Made by a program: the position numbers and the translations under genes. 64,000 bases of DNA from Rhizophagus irregularis (Eukaryota > Glomeromycota > Glomeromycetes > Glomerales > Glomeraceae). This document shows positions 38,121 to 50,990 of the stretch, one piece after another (the stretch's first letter is position 1; the number at the start of each line of letters is the position of its first letter). Under the pieces are notes generated by a model. It had not been told where the DNA came from. It did not search any database and saw nothing but the letters and a program-made list of their open reading frames with translations. Where the stretch lies: contig NC_089440.1 in NCBI RefSeq assembly GCF_026210795.1, positions 3,100,001 to 3,164,000 on the forward strand. Reading direction: 5' to 3'.

Positions 38121-41100
38121 TCAATCTTTATCCATGATAATACAATCCAAACATTCATCAGAATATATAGTGTTAACTTGCCCTATAATATATAAATTTT
38201 TTATTTAACTTTATTTTACTAATAATCGGATAAGAGTAATATATAATAAAACAATTTTACCTGTTCGTATTCTCTTAGTATATCTCGATGAAATAAATTC
38301 TTGTTGATCTGTGCAATTAATAGGTTCTGGTAGATTTTGAAAATTGAGAGGCCGACTCATATAAGTAGCTAAAGGATGTGATTGTAGTTCATTTGATTCA
38401 TTAAGATTATATGATAATTTTAGTGGCATATTTTTATATTCGCTAAGTTTATTTGATAATACGTATAACATTTCTTTGGAAGCTGGTCGGTTTTCTGGAT
38501 TTGCATCCCAACATTTTTTAATTAATTCTTTTAAAGAAGTTGGAGTTTCTTCTCTAATATTTGGGCGTAAACCTCGACAAATATCCAGTGCGAGAAAATG
38601 ATCATGTGGTTGATTATTGAATGGAGGAATTACTGTAATTATTTCATTTATGATCACACCTAATGAATATACATCAGATGCTAATGTATGTGGTTTCCCA
38701 CGTAATATTTCAGGTGCCATATATGGTATTACTCCATAAATATTTTTTTTGATAAAATTTGATAAAATTTCATTTGCTGGCATACATAATCCAAAATCTC
38801 CAATATATGCAAATGTAGGATCGATAAAAATATTTCCCGGATGAAGATCTTTATGAATTAACTTGTGAACATGAATATTATTAAGTGCAAGACAAATATC
38901 ATATATCTTATTTAATCTTTGATCCCATTTAATTATATTAGCAGTTCGTTCAAGATATTTTCGTAAATCGCCATTTTCCATATATTGTAATACTAATGCA
39001 TAATTGTTAGAAATAGGATCTTGAGAAATTCCAAAACATTTAATTATACACATATAACCACTAACTTCGTTAAGAAATCTTATCTATAAATATTTAAAAA
39101 TATATGAATTTCGTATATAAAGGTAATGTGATTGATTTTTAAATTATTTTCTACATACCTCATTTAGATAATCTTCACTTATATTTTCTGAATTATTCAA
39201 TACTTTTAAAGCGATTGTTGTTGATCCATTTCTTCTCCAACTATTAGATAATTGACTCCACTTTCTAATTTGTCCATCTATCCATAAAGCTGAATATACT
39301 TTTGCAAACCCTCCTTCAGCAATGTAATTAATATTTATAAATTTATCATATGGAATCCATTCTAATAATCCGTATCTTCTAACCGAAAGTTGATTATCTT
39401 GTATCAACTTATCAATAACCTCATTTCTACTGGTCCACTTATCAAAATCTCTTTGAAAATGTTTAGGATTGCAGGATAAACAACCATCCAAATCCTCATG
39501 TATCTTAAGACATTCTTTACATTTTCCAAATTCCATACGTTTTTTTTCAATAATATCAATTTCTCTATCATAACAATTACAGCAGTAAGAACGAAGTTTA
39601 CGCCAACAATTATGTACTCCATTATATCTTATATTATCTATAAGAATTTTCTTATCTAGTACATAATATTTTGTGTTTTCAAATTTTTGTATAATTTGTT
39701 TAAATATTCCTAAATTACTATTTAATTTAAAATAAATATTTTTGTAATCTATTAAAATAGATTGTAATTCTTTTAATTCTCTTAATTCGTTCGTTTCTTT
39801 TTTGTATACTTTGAAATAAAAATTTTCATAATCTTGTAATTTAGGGGAAAATTCTCTTATTTTTTCATCAAAACACTCATAACAATAATTATAATGATAC
39901 TTTCTATCACACTTCTTACATAAAATATAATCGAAGTTCTTGTATTTTACTCGTCTATCATCTTCATCTAAATCATAATCTGAAATTCCAACTTTTGATG
40001 TTTTAAATACATTATTTTCATTAATCCATTTACTAAAGTTTTCCAAATATTGCTTAAATTCATAAAATGAACAACAATTATCATTATTTCCTATAAAACA
40101 TACTTTGCATTTATTAATTATCATTTGATTATTGTAACAATTATTACAATTATAATATTGCTTATCAATTTCATTACTACATTTTTCACATAAAATACAA
40201 TCATAATTCATATACTTTCTCATTCTTTCTTTTAAATTTAAATTATAATCGAATGTATTAAAAATTTCAAAATTTGATCCAAATTTCATATGACCTTTTT
40301 TAATAGCATCAGTTTCTTTATTGTAACAATGTATACAATAATAATTCAACTTACTAATTTGATTATAGCATATTTCACATAAAATACCATCATAATCCAT
40401 ATATTTTGCTCTTCTTTCTTTCAGATTTAAGTTACAATCTAAAATTGCAAAATTTAATCCAAATTTCATATGTTCTTTTTTAATAACATCAGTTTCTTTA
40501 TTATAACAAAGTGTACAATAATAATCCCACTTATAAATATCATTATTACATTTTTCACATAAAATACCATCATAATTCATATACTTTACTCTTCTTTCTT
40601 TTAAATTTAAATTATAATCGAATGTATTAAAAATTTCAAAATTTGATCCAAATTTCATATGACCTTTTTTAATAGCATCAGCAGTTTCTTTATTGTAACA
40701 ATGTATACAATAGTAATTCCACTTACTAATTTGGTTATAGCATATTTCACATAATATACCATCATAATTCATGTACTTTGCTCTTCTTTCTTCCAAATTT
40801 AAGTTATAATCTGATTTCTTAAAAATTTCCAAATTTGATTCAAATTTCATAAGACCTTTTTTAATAAGATCAGTTTCTTTATTATAACAAGCTGTACAAT
40901 AATAACACTGATTATCAATTTCTTTGTTACATTTTCCACACAAAATGCCATCAAAATTCATATATTTTATTCTTCTTTTTTTCAGATTTAAGTTATAATC
41001 TAAAATTCCAAAATTTGATCCAAATTTTATATGGCCTTTTTCAATAACATTAGTTTCTTTATTATAACAAGGTGTACAATAATAATTCCACTTAAAAATT

Positions 41101-42111
41101 TCATTATTACATTTTTCACATAAGATGAGATTATATTTTTCATATTTTGCTTTTCTTTCTTTCAGATTTAAGTAACAGTCTAAAATTCCAAAATTTGATT
41201 CCATATGACTTTTTTTAATAATATCAGTTTCTTTATAATGACAAGACATACAATAATAGTAATGGTTATTAATTTCTTGATTACATTTTTCACACAAAAT
41301 GCCATCTAAATTCATGTATTTTATTCTTCTTTCTTCCAGATTTAAGTTACAATCTAAAATTCTAAAATTTGATCCAAATTTTATATGACCTTTTTTAATA
41401 ATATCAGTTTCTTTATCATAACAATATATACAATAATAATTCCACTCATCAATTTCATTACTATATTTTTCATTTTCATATTCATATTTCTTCATATAAG
41501 CAATTTCAATAAAATTAATTTTTTTATTATTGTAATTCCACTTTTGCTGCATATTAATTTCATTACTACATTCTTCACATAAAATATTATCATAATTCAT
41601 GTACATTTTTCTTCTTTCTTCTAAATCTAAGTTATAATCTGATGTCTTAAAAATTCAAAATTTTGGTCCAAATTTCATATAAGCTATTTTAATAACATCA
41701 GTTTCTTTATTATAACAAGATGTACAATATAAACATTCCTTCATCATATAAATATTATTATGACATTCTTTATTTACATAAAATATTATTATAATTCATA
41801 TACTTTTTTCTTCTTTCTTCTAAATCTAAGTTATAATCTAATGTCTCAAAAAATTCAAATTTTGGTCCAAATTTCATATGGCCTTTTTTAACAAGATCAG
41901 TTTCTTTATCATAGCAAGATGTACAATAACAATCCTCTATATAAATATCATTACTACATGTTTTGCATAAAATAAATTTGTATTTTTCATATTTTGATCT
42001 TCTTTCTTCCAAATTTAAGTTATAATCTGACGTCTTAAAAACTCCATATTTTGGTTCAAATATATCCATATATTTACCAATAAATTTGATAATATTCTTT
42101 TTTACCAACAT
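38121..42111 (-). CDS. Cys-repeat TKL protein kinase C, expanded array, broken 5' end
   Basis: Exons 41606..39159, 39083..38261 and 38182..38121 give an intact 1110-aa frame starting MYMNYDN. It carries about nine 62-residue Cys modules, then the same linker and kinase domain as kinase B: GGFAKVY, ALK, HKDLHPGN, GDFG, APE and tail SDECLDCIIMDKD. Homology to kinase B places the original start at the ATG at 42111 (MLVKKN), about three modules upstream. That part is cut off by a TAAA insertion making a stop at 41770-41772 and by a TGA at 41655-41657, where the sister sequence suggests Gly. So the gene either starts at 41606 now or is in early decay. The kinase itself looks intact. Confidence 0.85.
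39880..42060 (-). repeat. nine-plus-three copy array of 62-codon Cys modules (kinase C)
   Basis: About 186-bp period. Modules five and seven (counting from 41606) share CEICYNQIS and YYCIHCYNKET, whereas six and eight differ, so a two-module block was duplicated. The first module has a 30-residue irregular insert. Confidence 0.85.
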
Positions 42112-42969
42112 TTTTTAACAAGCCTTACTGTATTGAGCTATGAAATTTACTTAATTTATACAATTAAATTAATTCTGCAGTATCTTATACGGTTTTTTTA
42201 TAATAATATTTGTTAAAAAAAAAGTTTTAGACTAAAATGGCATGGTGGCGTTCAATAAAACCGTAAAAGGATAATTTACAATAAAATTTTCCATATATAG
42301 CCCGATTTCATAACGATCTATTCCAAATGATCGGCAATTAGGTGAACCCGGATAATTTTTTTTCCAGATCCACACAGCACATTGTTCGTGGCGCAGCAGA
42401 TTTGATTTTAACATTTTTCGGTGGATCAAGAGCAATTTATCTTTTTTGATTTTACAATTATTTTATTAAGAATATAATTTTAATAAGTTTTTAAGTTTTT
42501 TGGTGAGTGATAGGAGCGACATATATTTAGCCAGTGATCTATATATGTATTTATACCAAAAAAGGAAAGGCCTAGATCTATGGCAAACGAGGTGTGTCAG
42601 GTGCGTCGATTGATTGGCATTCCAAAAATTCAGCCATACGAAAATAATATTATGTTCATTTATGCAATTGCAAATTCGATTTAGACAAAATTTATAGTTC
42701 CGGGCGAATTTAAAATTTTATTTTTACATATTATATACGTTACTGATTTATTTAAATAAATGTCTTAATTTAGTTAAGCTAATACTACGTATTTATTTAT
42801 TATCGTAAAATTCATCAAAAAAATGAATAAATAAATAAATAAATTTATATATATCCTATCCGGATTTATTCGAATAGAAACCGGATAATTTTTTTTTAAT
42901 TTATCCGGATAACGGTTTTTATCCGCCAGCTATGACACAGTTTTATTTATTTTCGTACCTACTGTTGTT
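42112..42969. other. intergenic, promoter side of kinase C
   Basis: The first part is similar to the region upstream of kinase B. ATCCGGAT-type palindromes cluster at 42855-42930 (TATCCGGATTT, ACCGGATAA, TTATCCGGATAACGG), possibly the end of a transposon. No gene. Confidence 0.4.
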
Positions 42970-44560
42970 GTGAATTTAGTATTCCGGATAATAAATATCC
43001 GAAACATACGCGTTATTAACATATAGTAATACAAAAACTTTATTGAACATTCGATATTATGACTTGAATAGTATTGATTTTAATATGATATTAACATACG
43101 ACCTATTGTTATGATTTATAGCTGTCCGGAATGAATTAAATGATTTGCAAGATTTTACAAAAATATCTGGACGTTAGTTTTTTAATTATTATATTTAATC
43201 ATACTATAACATTGCTATACAAAATGCCAAAAAATGATGGATTGACTATATTAGTCCACAAATAGAATATGGAATTATTGACTAACTAGTTATATGTATT
43301 AATATGCATCATTGAATTCAACACTATTAATATTATTATCAGTGGAAAAAAATGTCAACTGATTCTTGCAAAATATATCAAATTATCAAAAAAGGATTGT
43401 AGTTTGTTTGATATTGATTACATATTTTCGTTAAATTAATAAAAATTGGGTTAAATGTTTCTTATAAGATTATAAGATTTAAAATTATTAATTTAAGAAT
43501 TAAAATTATATACTGTATATACCATAACACAAATCTAATCGCTAGAAGAGAAAAATTCATTTTGTCGTTCGATGTTAATACTGTTTTAAAGTAATCATTT
43601 ATTTTATTCTTAATTTTTCCTTGAAATATTCTTTTTTTACGTAATAATCATTAATATGAACCCTTTCTTTAACAATAAAAAAAAGTTTCAATTTTAATAT
43701 TATGATTAATCTGATAAACTGACTTCTGAAGTAATAATCTCCAAGGTTAGCAATTATTAAAATCGTAAAATATATTTTTTTTAAATTTAATTATTAAAAT
43801 TATTTCAAGACTTAAGTATAAGTGTAAGTTATTAATAAGAAGCTACCATTATAAAGGCACTTACTTATCAGTTTAAAAGGATGAATAATCACTATCATAA
43901 AATTAGCGTCTTTAAGCGGATTACGTCATGTTAACTTCGTATCAAAGGCATTGTCTTAAATAAATGATAATAAATACTTCGGAAATTTGATTTATCCTAT
44001 ACCATTTTTAATATTGGGCTTCCTTTTTCATAGCTCTCAGATAACAATATTTAGGACTTAACCACGATTAGAAACATATAAACATGATATTCATATCCAG
44101 GTAAAACATCTGCGGCTATAATTGTTGTTTTCATTCTAATTGTATTTAAATGAAATTAAAGAGCTCTTGTATTGAAAGTTTCAGCAAATTTCTCTTGACA
44201 AAATTTCTTGAATTACCGTAATATAAAGTACACCGCCACAATAATTTCAACTCACGTGATTTCTTGTTATTTCACGGTGACATACTTTAAAGCCAAGATA
44301 CATGGACAACATGTGAGTGTAAAAAATGTCAATATACATAATTCGCCCAAAATCATTTTTTTAACGTCATACTACAATATTCCAGATATTCCACGTTTTC
44401 TGAAATTAAAATAAAATGTTTAAACTAAGGAAAACATTAAATTCTGTAATTTATTGTTTTGTCTGTTTATTTCATTATACTTTTTAAGTGTTTAGTTTTG
44501 CATTTTAACCTTCTCTATAAACATGTAAAATAATATCTTCTAATAAAGTTTCCAAAATTT
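42970..44560. repeat. upstream block of segmental duplication, copy 2
   Basis: Matches 33.6-35.5 kb in order and strand. A decayed minus-strand relic of the two-TM protein lies within it near 43590-44210 (AACCCTTTCTTT coiled-coil block reappears near 44560). Confidence 0.65.
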
Positions 44561-45926
44561 GAACCCTTTCTTTTAGAAAAAGATCCTTTACATTTTTTAG
44601 CCTTGCAAAATAAATAGATGTGTGAAAAATTACATAAATCTACGACACCCACAACGGTATACGAGTACGCATTTATTTATTTTTTTTAAAAAAAATAGCG
44701 TATTTATTTGATTAACAATTAAAGATAACGTATTTTTCCAACTAATAAAAAAGCATATTTATTTAATTAATGATATAAAATAAGCATGCATATTTATCCA
44801 ATTATTAAACATTTAGAATAAATTTGCAAATAGTGAAAAAACTTCAATACTTAAAATATCCAGCCACTACCATATAATCTTATCCTTATCTTTCATGTGA
44901 TATATTTGCCGGTAAAGTTTTATGTTGAAATAAACTTTGAATATATCATATCCCATTAATCTAAATTTAAAAAGAAAATAAAGGAAAGTAGAGAACAAAA
45001 TAATAAAAAAATATGAAATATAATCCCACCTGTATGTAATCTTCTAGAAAAAAAATCAAGTTCTCAACAATAGACTTTTTCTTATTCTTCGAAATAATAT
45101 ATTAATTCAAATTCTAAGGTCTAAAAAATCCACTTTGTAGTAAAGAGAAATCCTAGAAAGGAAAAGAACATTAAAACAATGTCTTGACTAACATCCTTAC
45201 GTCAAAAATAAAAAAAATTAAAATTGAAAACTGATCTAAGTTTATATGTTTTGTATGTGATATGGGTAGTAGAAAGAAAATTTGAAGATATGTTATTACG
45301 TATATACTATATTTACTATAGTAATAATTATTTATTTTATTTTAAAAAAAATGAAAACATAGTAAATTAAACGCGTCCCATAACTAATAATGATTAATAC
45401 TATGTCAAAATCTGATCATCGACCTCGCAGTCAATAAATCTAAGAATTTTTGAATACAATCCCCTAACAAAATTGATATGTTAATACACTTAAATTACAT
45501 CATAAAATATACATATTATTCGTAACACCTACTGTGCATGTATCGTGCACAATATATTTCAACATGTTTCATCTTTAAACGCGTATATGTCAAATGCCTC
45601 AGACTGATGAAAGTTGAGTCATTTGCTAATCAAAATATGTCTAATTTCTAATGATATGATTTTAATCAAAAATTATATCATGCCATATTTGGCAAAATGA
45701 TTCAGTTCTTGTTGGTCTTTGTCAATATAATAAAGAATTATAAATGTAGTGTTAATTTTTTTTCACTTTGATATCTCAATGTGTCAGCTTGAGTCACACT
45801 ATATACAAGGGATATTTTTTATTTAAGACATCAATTTCAATTATAAACTCTCAATTTATAAAACTCTTAAACTCTCAATTTTTTAAACTCAATTTTTTAA
45901 CTCTTAATTATCAATCAATTTCAAAC
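44561..45926. other. intergenic upstream of bromodomain gene
   Basis: AT-rich. The last 100 bp before the ATG contain a repeated CTCAATTT(A/T)TAAACTC motif. No gene, RNA or clear element seen. Confidence 0.4.
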
Positions 45927-48033
45927 ATGAGCATGCTTGAAAATTACATTGGTCAAAATGGTAAATCTTGTGAACTGTATTTTAACTTTTAATATTAATA
46001 ATTAATCAAAACTTTATTTCAATCTTAAATCTTTCCAGCCCTTATCTCTTATTTAACAGATAATAATAGGACAACAAGATCATATTTAGGATTCTTAAAA
46101 GGTCACTGTGATATTATTATTACTTCAATTGCTACTACTAAAACTTTTTTAGGCAATTGGAAAAACCTTGATAATCTTTGGGCTGTTCGTTTTTTGGATG
46201 AAGGAAAAGATTTGCCAGATTTAAAAGATAAGGTGTGTTTTTTTTTTATTTTGCAAAGTTAAGGGTAACCCCTAAGTTAAAGCATGCTTAACTTAGGGAA
46301 TTTACTGGGTTTGACAACCTTGGTAGCCACTCCAAGTTTCTCGATTCAGGTGTCCTAACTTTTGTTGTTAATATAAGTCTGCTAATTCTGGAGGAGGAAT
46401 TGGCTATGTACCTTCTTATATTACTAAATAAAAATTTTAACACACTACTAACATCTGTTTCTTATAATATATAGGTAATTTCAGAATGATCACGTTATAC
46501 AAAAACATTAAAAATATTTTGGCAAGAAATTATCAAGGAATATAGAAAAACTTCTAAGAAATATAATGAAAAAGAAAATCTATTACCTGCTGATTCATCT
46601 TATTTACAAAATGTTATTGAGCTTTCAGATAAAGATAATGTAAAAAAGAATATTGAAATTCCTATTAAAGATCATTTCATTTCTACTGATTTACAAAATG
46701 TTATTGAGATTTCTGATAAAAATAATATTAAAAATCATTCTATTTCTAATTCATCTCATCAAAAAAAGAACATTAAAATTCCTATTAAAGATAATTCCAT
46801 TTCTACTAAAAATTATTCCATTTTTACCAAAGATCATTCTAAAAATTCTCAACTTATTAACTTTTGTTATGATATCCTTCAAGAACTTGATATTAAATCT
46901 AATATTCATCCATTTTACAAATATGATGAAAAGATTATAAAAAATCCAATAGACTTATTTACCATAATTTCAAAATTAGAAAATAATCAATATGCAAATA
47001 TTGAAGAATTTGAAAAAGATATTCGTCTTATATTTCGTAATTGTTATAAATATAATGATATAGGAAGTGAAATGCATACTTTAGGAGAAGAATTGGAATC
47101 AGCTTTTAATAAGATTTGGACTGAAAAAATTATTTTTCAAGTTAAACAAAAAGAAAAATTAAAAAGAGTACTAGATAATGATACTGATACTGATTCATCT
47201 TCTGGTAAATTATAATATCTTTATCATTATTTTTTTTTTATTTATTATTTATTAACTCTTCATATAATTATTTATATTAGAACTTGTAACAAAGCAAATT
47301 CGAATTTTGGAACAAAACAAAGATAGATTAGTATACAAACAAGTTGTAAATGATGCTCTTCTTATTGCTTCAGCATACGAAAACCTTGTTACAGATAATA
47401 TTATACCTTTTATTGAACTTTTAAAAACATTTTTGTCAACAAGATCACAAATATCATTGTCTTCTGCAGATGAACCTGTTCTTCAGGCAATTGTTGAAAA
47501 CCTTTTACCATTAAAATATCGTATTCCTGAATTATCATTAGTAATGGATAGTACAAAATTAAAAGGATTTGGTCGATTTGGATATTCAGATATTTTTGTT
47601 TTAAAAGGAATAGGAAATAATAATATTAGTTTAGAATTAAAATACATTTCATTGATTGGATTAATTAAAATCAAAAAAAAAGTCTAATACAAATGATTTG
47701 GAAAATTTGGATAAAATTATTGAAAAAGAAGATGAAAAAATTCTACTAAAAAGATCATATGAATATTGGTCAAAAGAGCATAATGAAAATAAACAAATAA
47801 CTATAGAAGAAGTATTAAATAATGGAGTTAATCAATTGAAATCATATATGAATATTATTTCAAAGGGAAAATCAATTGATTATTACAGTTCAGGAATATT
47901 TGATAAAAGAATTAAAATAACTAAATCAAATCCTAATAAATTAAAAGGATTTGTTATATTAGTAATTGGTTTTCGACGTATTTTATGGAGATCTGTAGAA
48001 ATGACATCTAATTATTCATATGAAAAAATTTAA
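45927..48033 (+). CDS. bromodomain plus PD-(D/E)XK nuclease-like fusion, probably recently inactivated
   Basis: Exons 45927..45960, 46039..46232, 46475..47204 and 47281..48033 join in a consistent phase. The N-terminal 76 residues resemble no family I know. Exon 3 encodes a spacer with repeated NVIEISDK and IKIPIKD units and then a bromodomain: NPIDLFTI, DIRLIFRNCYKYND with the acetyl-lysine-binding Asn, and a C-terminal helix. Exon 4 has RIPELSLVMDS, GYSDIFVL and LELKYI, the Asp and ExK pattern of a PD-(D/E)XK nuclease fold, then GVNQLKSYM and a conserved LVIGFRRILWR end. Two lesions exist: a TGA at 46487-46489 just after the exon 3 start, and a frameshift in a run of nine A at 47673-47681. 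The homopolymer could be a sequencing error; the TGA could mean a mis-called junction. The rest shows no decay. Confidence 0.65.
46270..46298. repeat. perfect hairpin in intron 2 of the bromodomain gene
   Basis: CCCTAAGTTAA and TTAACTTAGGG are exact complements around AGCATGC. The intron is about 240 nt, longer than its neighbours, so a small insertion is likely. Confidence 0.7.
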
Positions 48034-48377
48034 ATACTTTTTTTTAATATATTATAATTTAGATTTATATAATATTAAATTTAATTATTAATAATTAAAC
48101 TTCCATTGATATTTTAATTATTAATTTTTATTGCTATATATATATATATATCTTACATTACACATATCAAGTTATTTAATTATTATATTTTAATTAGTTG
48201 ATACTCATTTTGTATGGAAGTAGGAAGGTAAAATCTTATATTAAACTAATATTATATATGTTATTACCTTAATTTATTATTAAATAAAATTATTAATAAA
48301 ATATCTAAAAATAACTTATTTACCCTAAATTATAATATACTATTATTTTACTAATATATATATAATATTTTTTTATT

Positions 48378-48640
48378 TCTTTTAATGAAAAAATGTCACG
48401 TTTGGCATTTATTATTTTTTTTTTTTAATGAAAAAACGTCAAACCTGACATTTCTCATTCTTTTTTAATGGAAAAACGTCAAACTTTTATTAAAAAAACG
48501 TTTTTTTGTTTCTTTTAATGAAAAAACGTCAGATTTGACATTATTTATTATTATTTTTTTTTTAATGAAAAAACGTCAAATTTGACATTATTTATTTTTT
48601 TTAATGAAAAACACCGGGTTCAACGTTTTTTTTATTAAAA
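48378..48640 (+). repeat. minisatellite of TTTTAATGAAAAAACGTCAAA units
   Basis: About six imperfect copies of a 40-60 bp unit with TTTTAATGAAAAAACGTC followed by AAATTTGACATT, so each copy contains the small palindrome GTCAAATTTGAC. Confidence 0.8.
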
Positions 48641-49689
48641 AAGTAGTATTTACTAAATCTTGCATTAGCATTTACATTAACCCAACTCCCCTCTAAACAT
48701 GAACTCTTGTATTATAATAACTACAAAAGGCTGAGATTTTCATTCGAAAAATTAATTATTCGGTAATTGATTTTGCAGATCAAATTCCGATGAAAAAAAT
48801 ATAGAAGCCCAAACTATCTTTTTTTTTCCATAAAATTACGTTAATTGAGATAACAATATAGTAGCATCATGTTTATTTTCATTTTATTAAATTGATTGTT
48901 ATAGGGTTCAGTCTATTTCACTGATAATTATTTCATCGACATTTCAACTTACCGATAGTGAGTTAATTTCACTGATATAAGTATATTAAAAATAAAAGGA
49001 AAAAATATACCTTTTGTATGAAAAAAAATACATTTTTATTTAATATAAAGCAAAAAACTTCTAATTACTAAATAACATTAATAATAATTCATTAAATATT
49101 GCAAAATATTATTAAGTATATTAATAAACATTAATTTTTTGCGAAATATTTTAAAAATTTTCACATTTTAAGAAAAATATTTAATTGTCCGAAAAGTGAT
49201 TTGTTTGAATATATATTACGATTTATGTAACATTACCTATATGACCCCCTAAAATTATGCCAAATAAATATACTGTATGACACGACTGACACGTAGATCA
49301 ACTTAAACGATTTTTGCGACGTATTAATAAGAAAAATATTGATTTTACAATGAGGACATTATTATTTTTGAATAGGAATTGTAACTGATCATTTCGCTAA
49401 AAAAATCAGAAACTTTATTTAACGTCAGGTTGACCGTCTATGAAAAATCTTAAAAAGATTCGAATCCCTGCTTGTGAAACACTTTAAAATTAATTACATA
49501 TTAGTAAAAAACTAATGTTGTTACAAATTATCTGCGAGAATTTTCTTATTTAATCGGAAATTGATTTTTGCAGATCAAATGAGTTACCATTCCGATGAAT
49601 GATTTTTTCCATAGAATTTTATTTATTTGTAAAAATTTATAAATTTAGTACTACGAATGAATTGGGATTTACAAGGTCACACTTAAGTT

Positions 49690-49895
49690 AAATATACTAT
49701 TTCACTGAAAATCATTTCAACTTACCGACAATCATTTCACCGAAAATCATTTCATTTCACCGACAGGGTTATTTCATCGAAAATCATCTCGCCGAAAATC
49801 ATTTAATTTCACCGACAGGGCTATTTTACTGAAAATCATCTCCCCGAAAATCATTTCATTTCACTGTCCGACACCGATAATCATTTCACCAATTT
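49690..49895 (+). repeat. short tandem array of CACCGAAAATCATTTC
   Basis: The units TTTCACCGAAAATCATTTC and CACCGACAGGGTTATTTC alternate for about 200 bp. Related words (TTTCACTGATAATTATTTC) occur at 48915-48980. Confidence 0.75.
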
Positions 49896-50990
49896 TAATT
49901 TTTTACTGTAATTTGATAATCGATAACATAACCACAATTATTAATTAAAATTATTTAAATTACAAACTAAGAATTTTGTAAAACACTTACTATTCTATTT
50001 AGTCTTAGTGTTTATATAATCCAAGATAAAATAATAAAGAAATAAATAAATGATAATAATTTAAAATATAAAAAAAACATTGTTACATATCGGCTGATCA
50101 GAAAAGCCTCCCATAATTTTATACGCTAATGACAATAAGTAACCCATCAGTTATATAATGAACCCATCAACTGAGCTTAAATATTAATTGGCTTGATTTT
50201 TCCAATCAGCCGATATGAAATGATCCATCTAAAAACAAATTGGTAAAATAAATAAGATTTTTTTTTAAAGCAAACTAATTAATTAAGAACTTACCATCAG
50301 AAATTTCCAGTTCATCTTGTTTTTAACAAACATTATTGGAAACTTTCATATTACTTTCTTTTATATAAGCAAAATTTTTTTTTGGAAACTTATACTTAAT
50401 AACTTTATTACTTTATTCAAATATTAACCGTGGCGGAGTAGCTCGCTGAAAGCATTTTTAAAGCTGCGCAAGGTGCTATGATTTTACTACAGTTTGTCTT
50501 TGCCAAACTGTTGCACAAATAATACCTTTTGGACCTGCGACCTATATGAAAATCTTTGAAAATTTTATCGTTATATCGAATTTTTAATATATCGGTATAT
50601 CGAATATCAGCATATCGAGGTCTGACCGACAGTACTTACTAAAATGATATACAAATTAATTAAACTTTTGTTATAGGGTAATAAAGTTAAATTCTTAGAA
50701 ATTTTAATTATTATATAAAAGTAATGCCTAATTTTTTTCAAACTTCATGTAAATATTTAAACTTATTCAAAAGTTTACCTCTGAAAACCTGATTATATGA
50801 TCAATAGTATCGGTTATAATGAATTATTCGTTCTACACGTATTTTAACCATACTACTTTTTAAAATACATTAGAATTTGAGTAACAAATGATGTTGAAAC
50901 ATCGCCTTTTATAAATAGTTTGAGTGATTCAATTATTTATTAAACAACTTAGTAATTATTGAAACTTTAATAGTCTAAATAAAAATAACC

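Larger units (their letters stand above)
48034..50990. other. intergenic with satellites
   Basis: AT-rich; holds two short tandem arrays listed separately. A GC-richer patch at 50428-50520 (GTGGCGGAGTAGCTCGC) has no tRNA-like cloverleaf. No coding region recognised. Confidence 0.4.

Noticed and set aside
42232-42435. 67-codon minus-strand frame
   Set aside because: The same stretch upstream of kinase B is alignable but not open, so it is duplicated noncoding sequence.
46653-46940. 95-codon Leu/Ile/Lys-rich plus-strand frame
   Set aside because: Out-of-frame shadow of the repetitive spacer of the bromodomain gene.
48378-48640. Possible CRISPR-like array
   Set aside because: Units and spacers are not regular, spacers are low-complexity and the host is a eukaryote; a minisatellite explains it.
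49440-49485. GATTCGAATCCCTGC, similar to a tRNA T-arm (B box)
   Set aside because: No D-arm, anticodon stem or acceptor pairing could be built around it.
50428-50520. GTGGCGGAGTAGCTCGC patch resembling a tRNA 5' half
   Set aside because: The expected T-arm and acceptor complement are missing, so neither a tRNA nor a tRNA-derived SINE can be supported.
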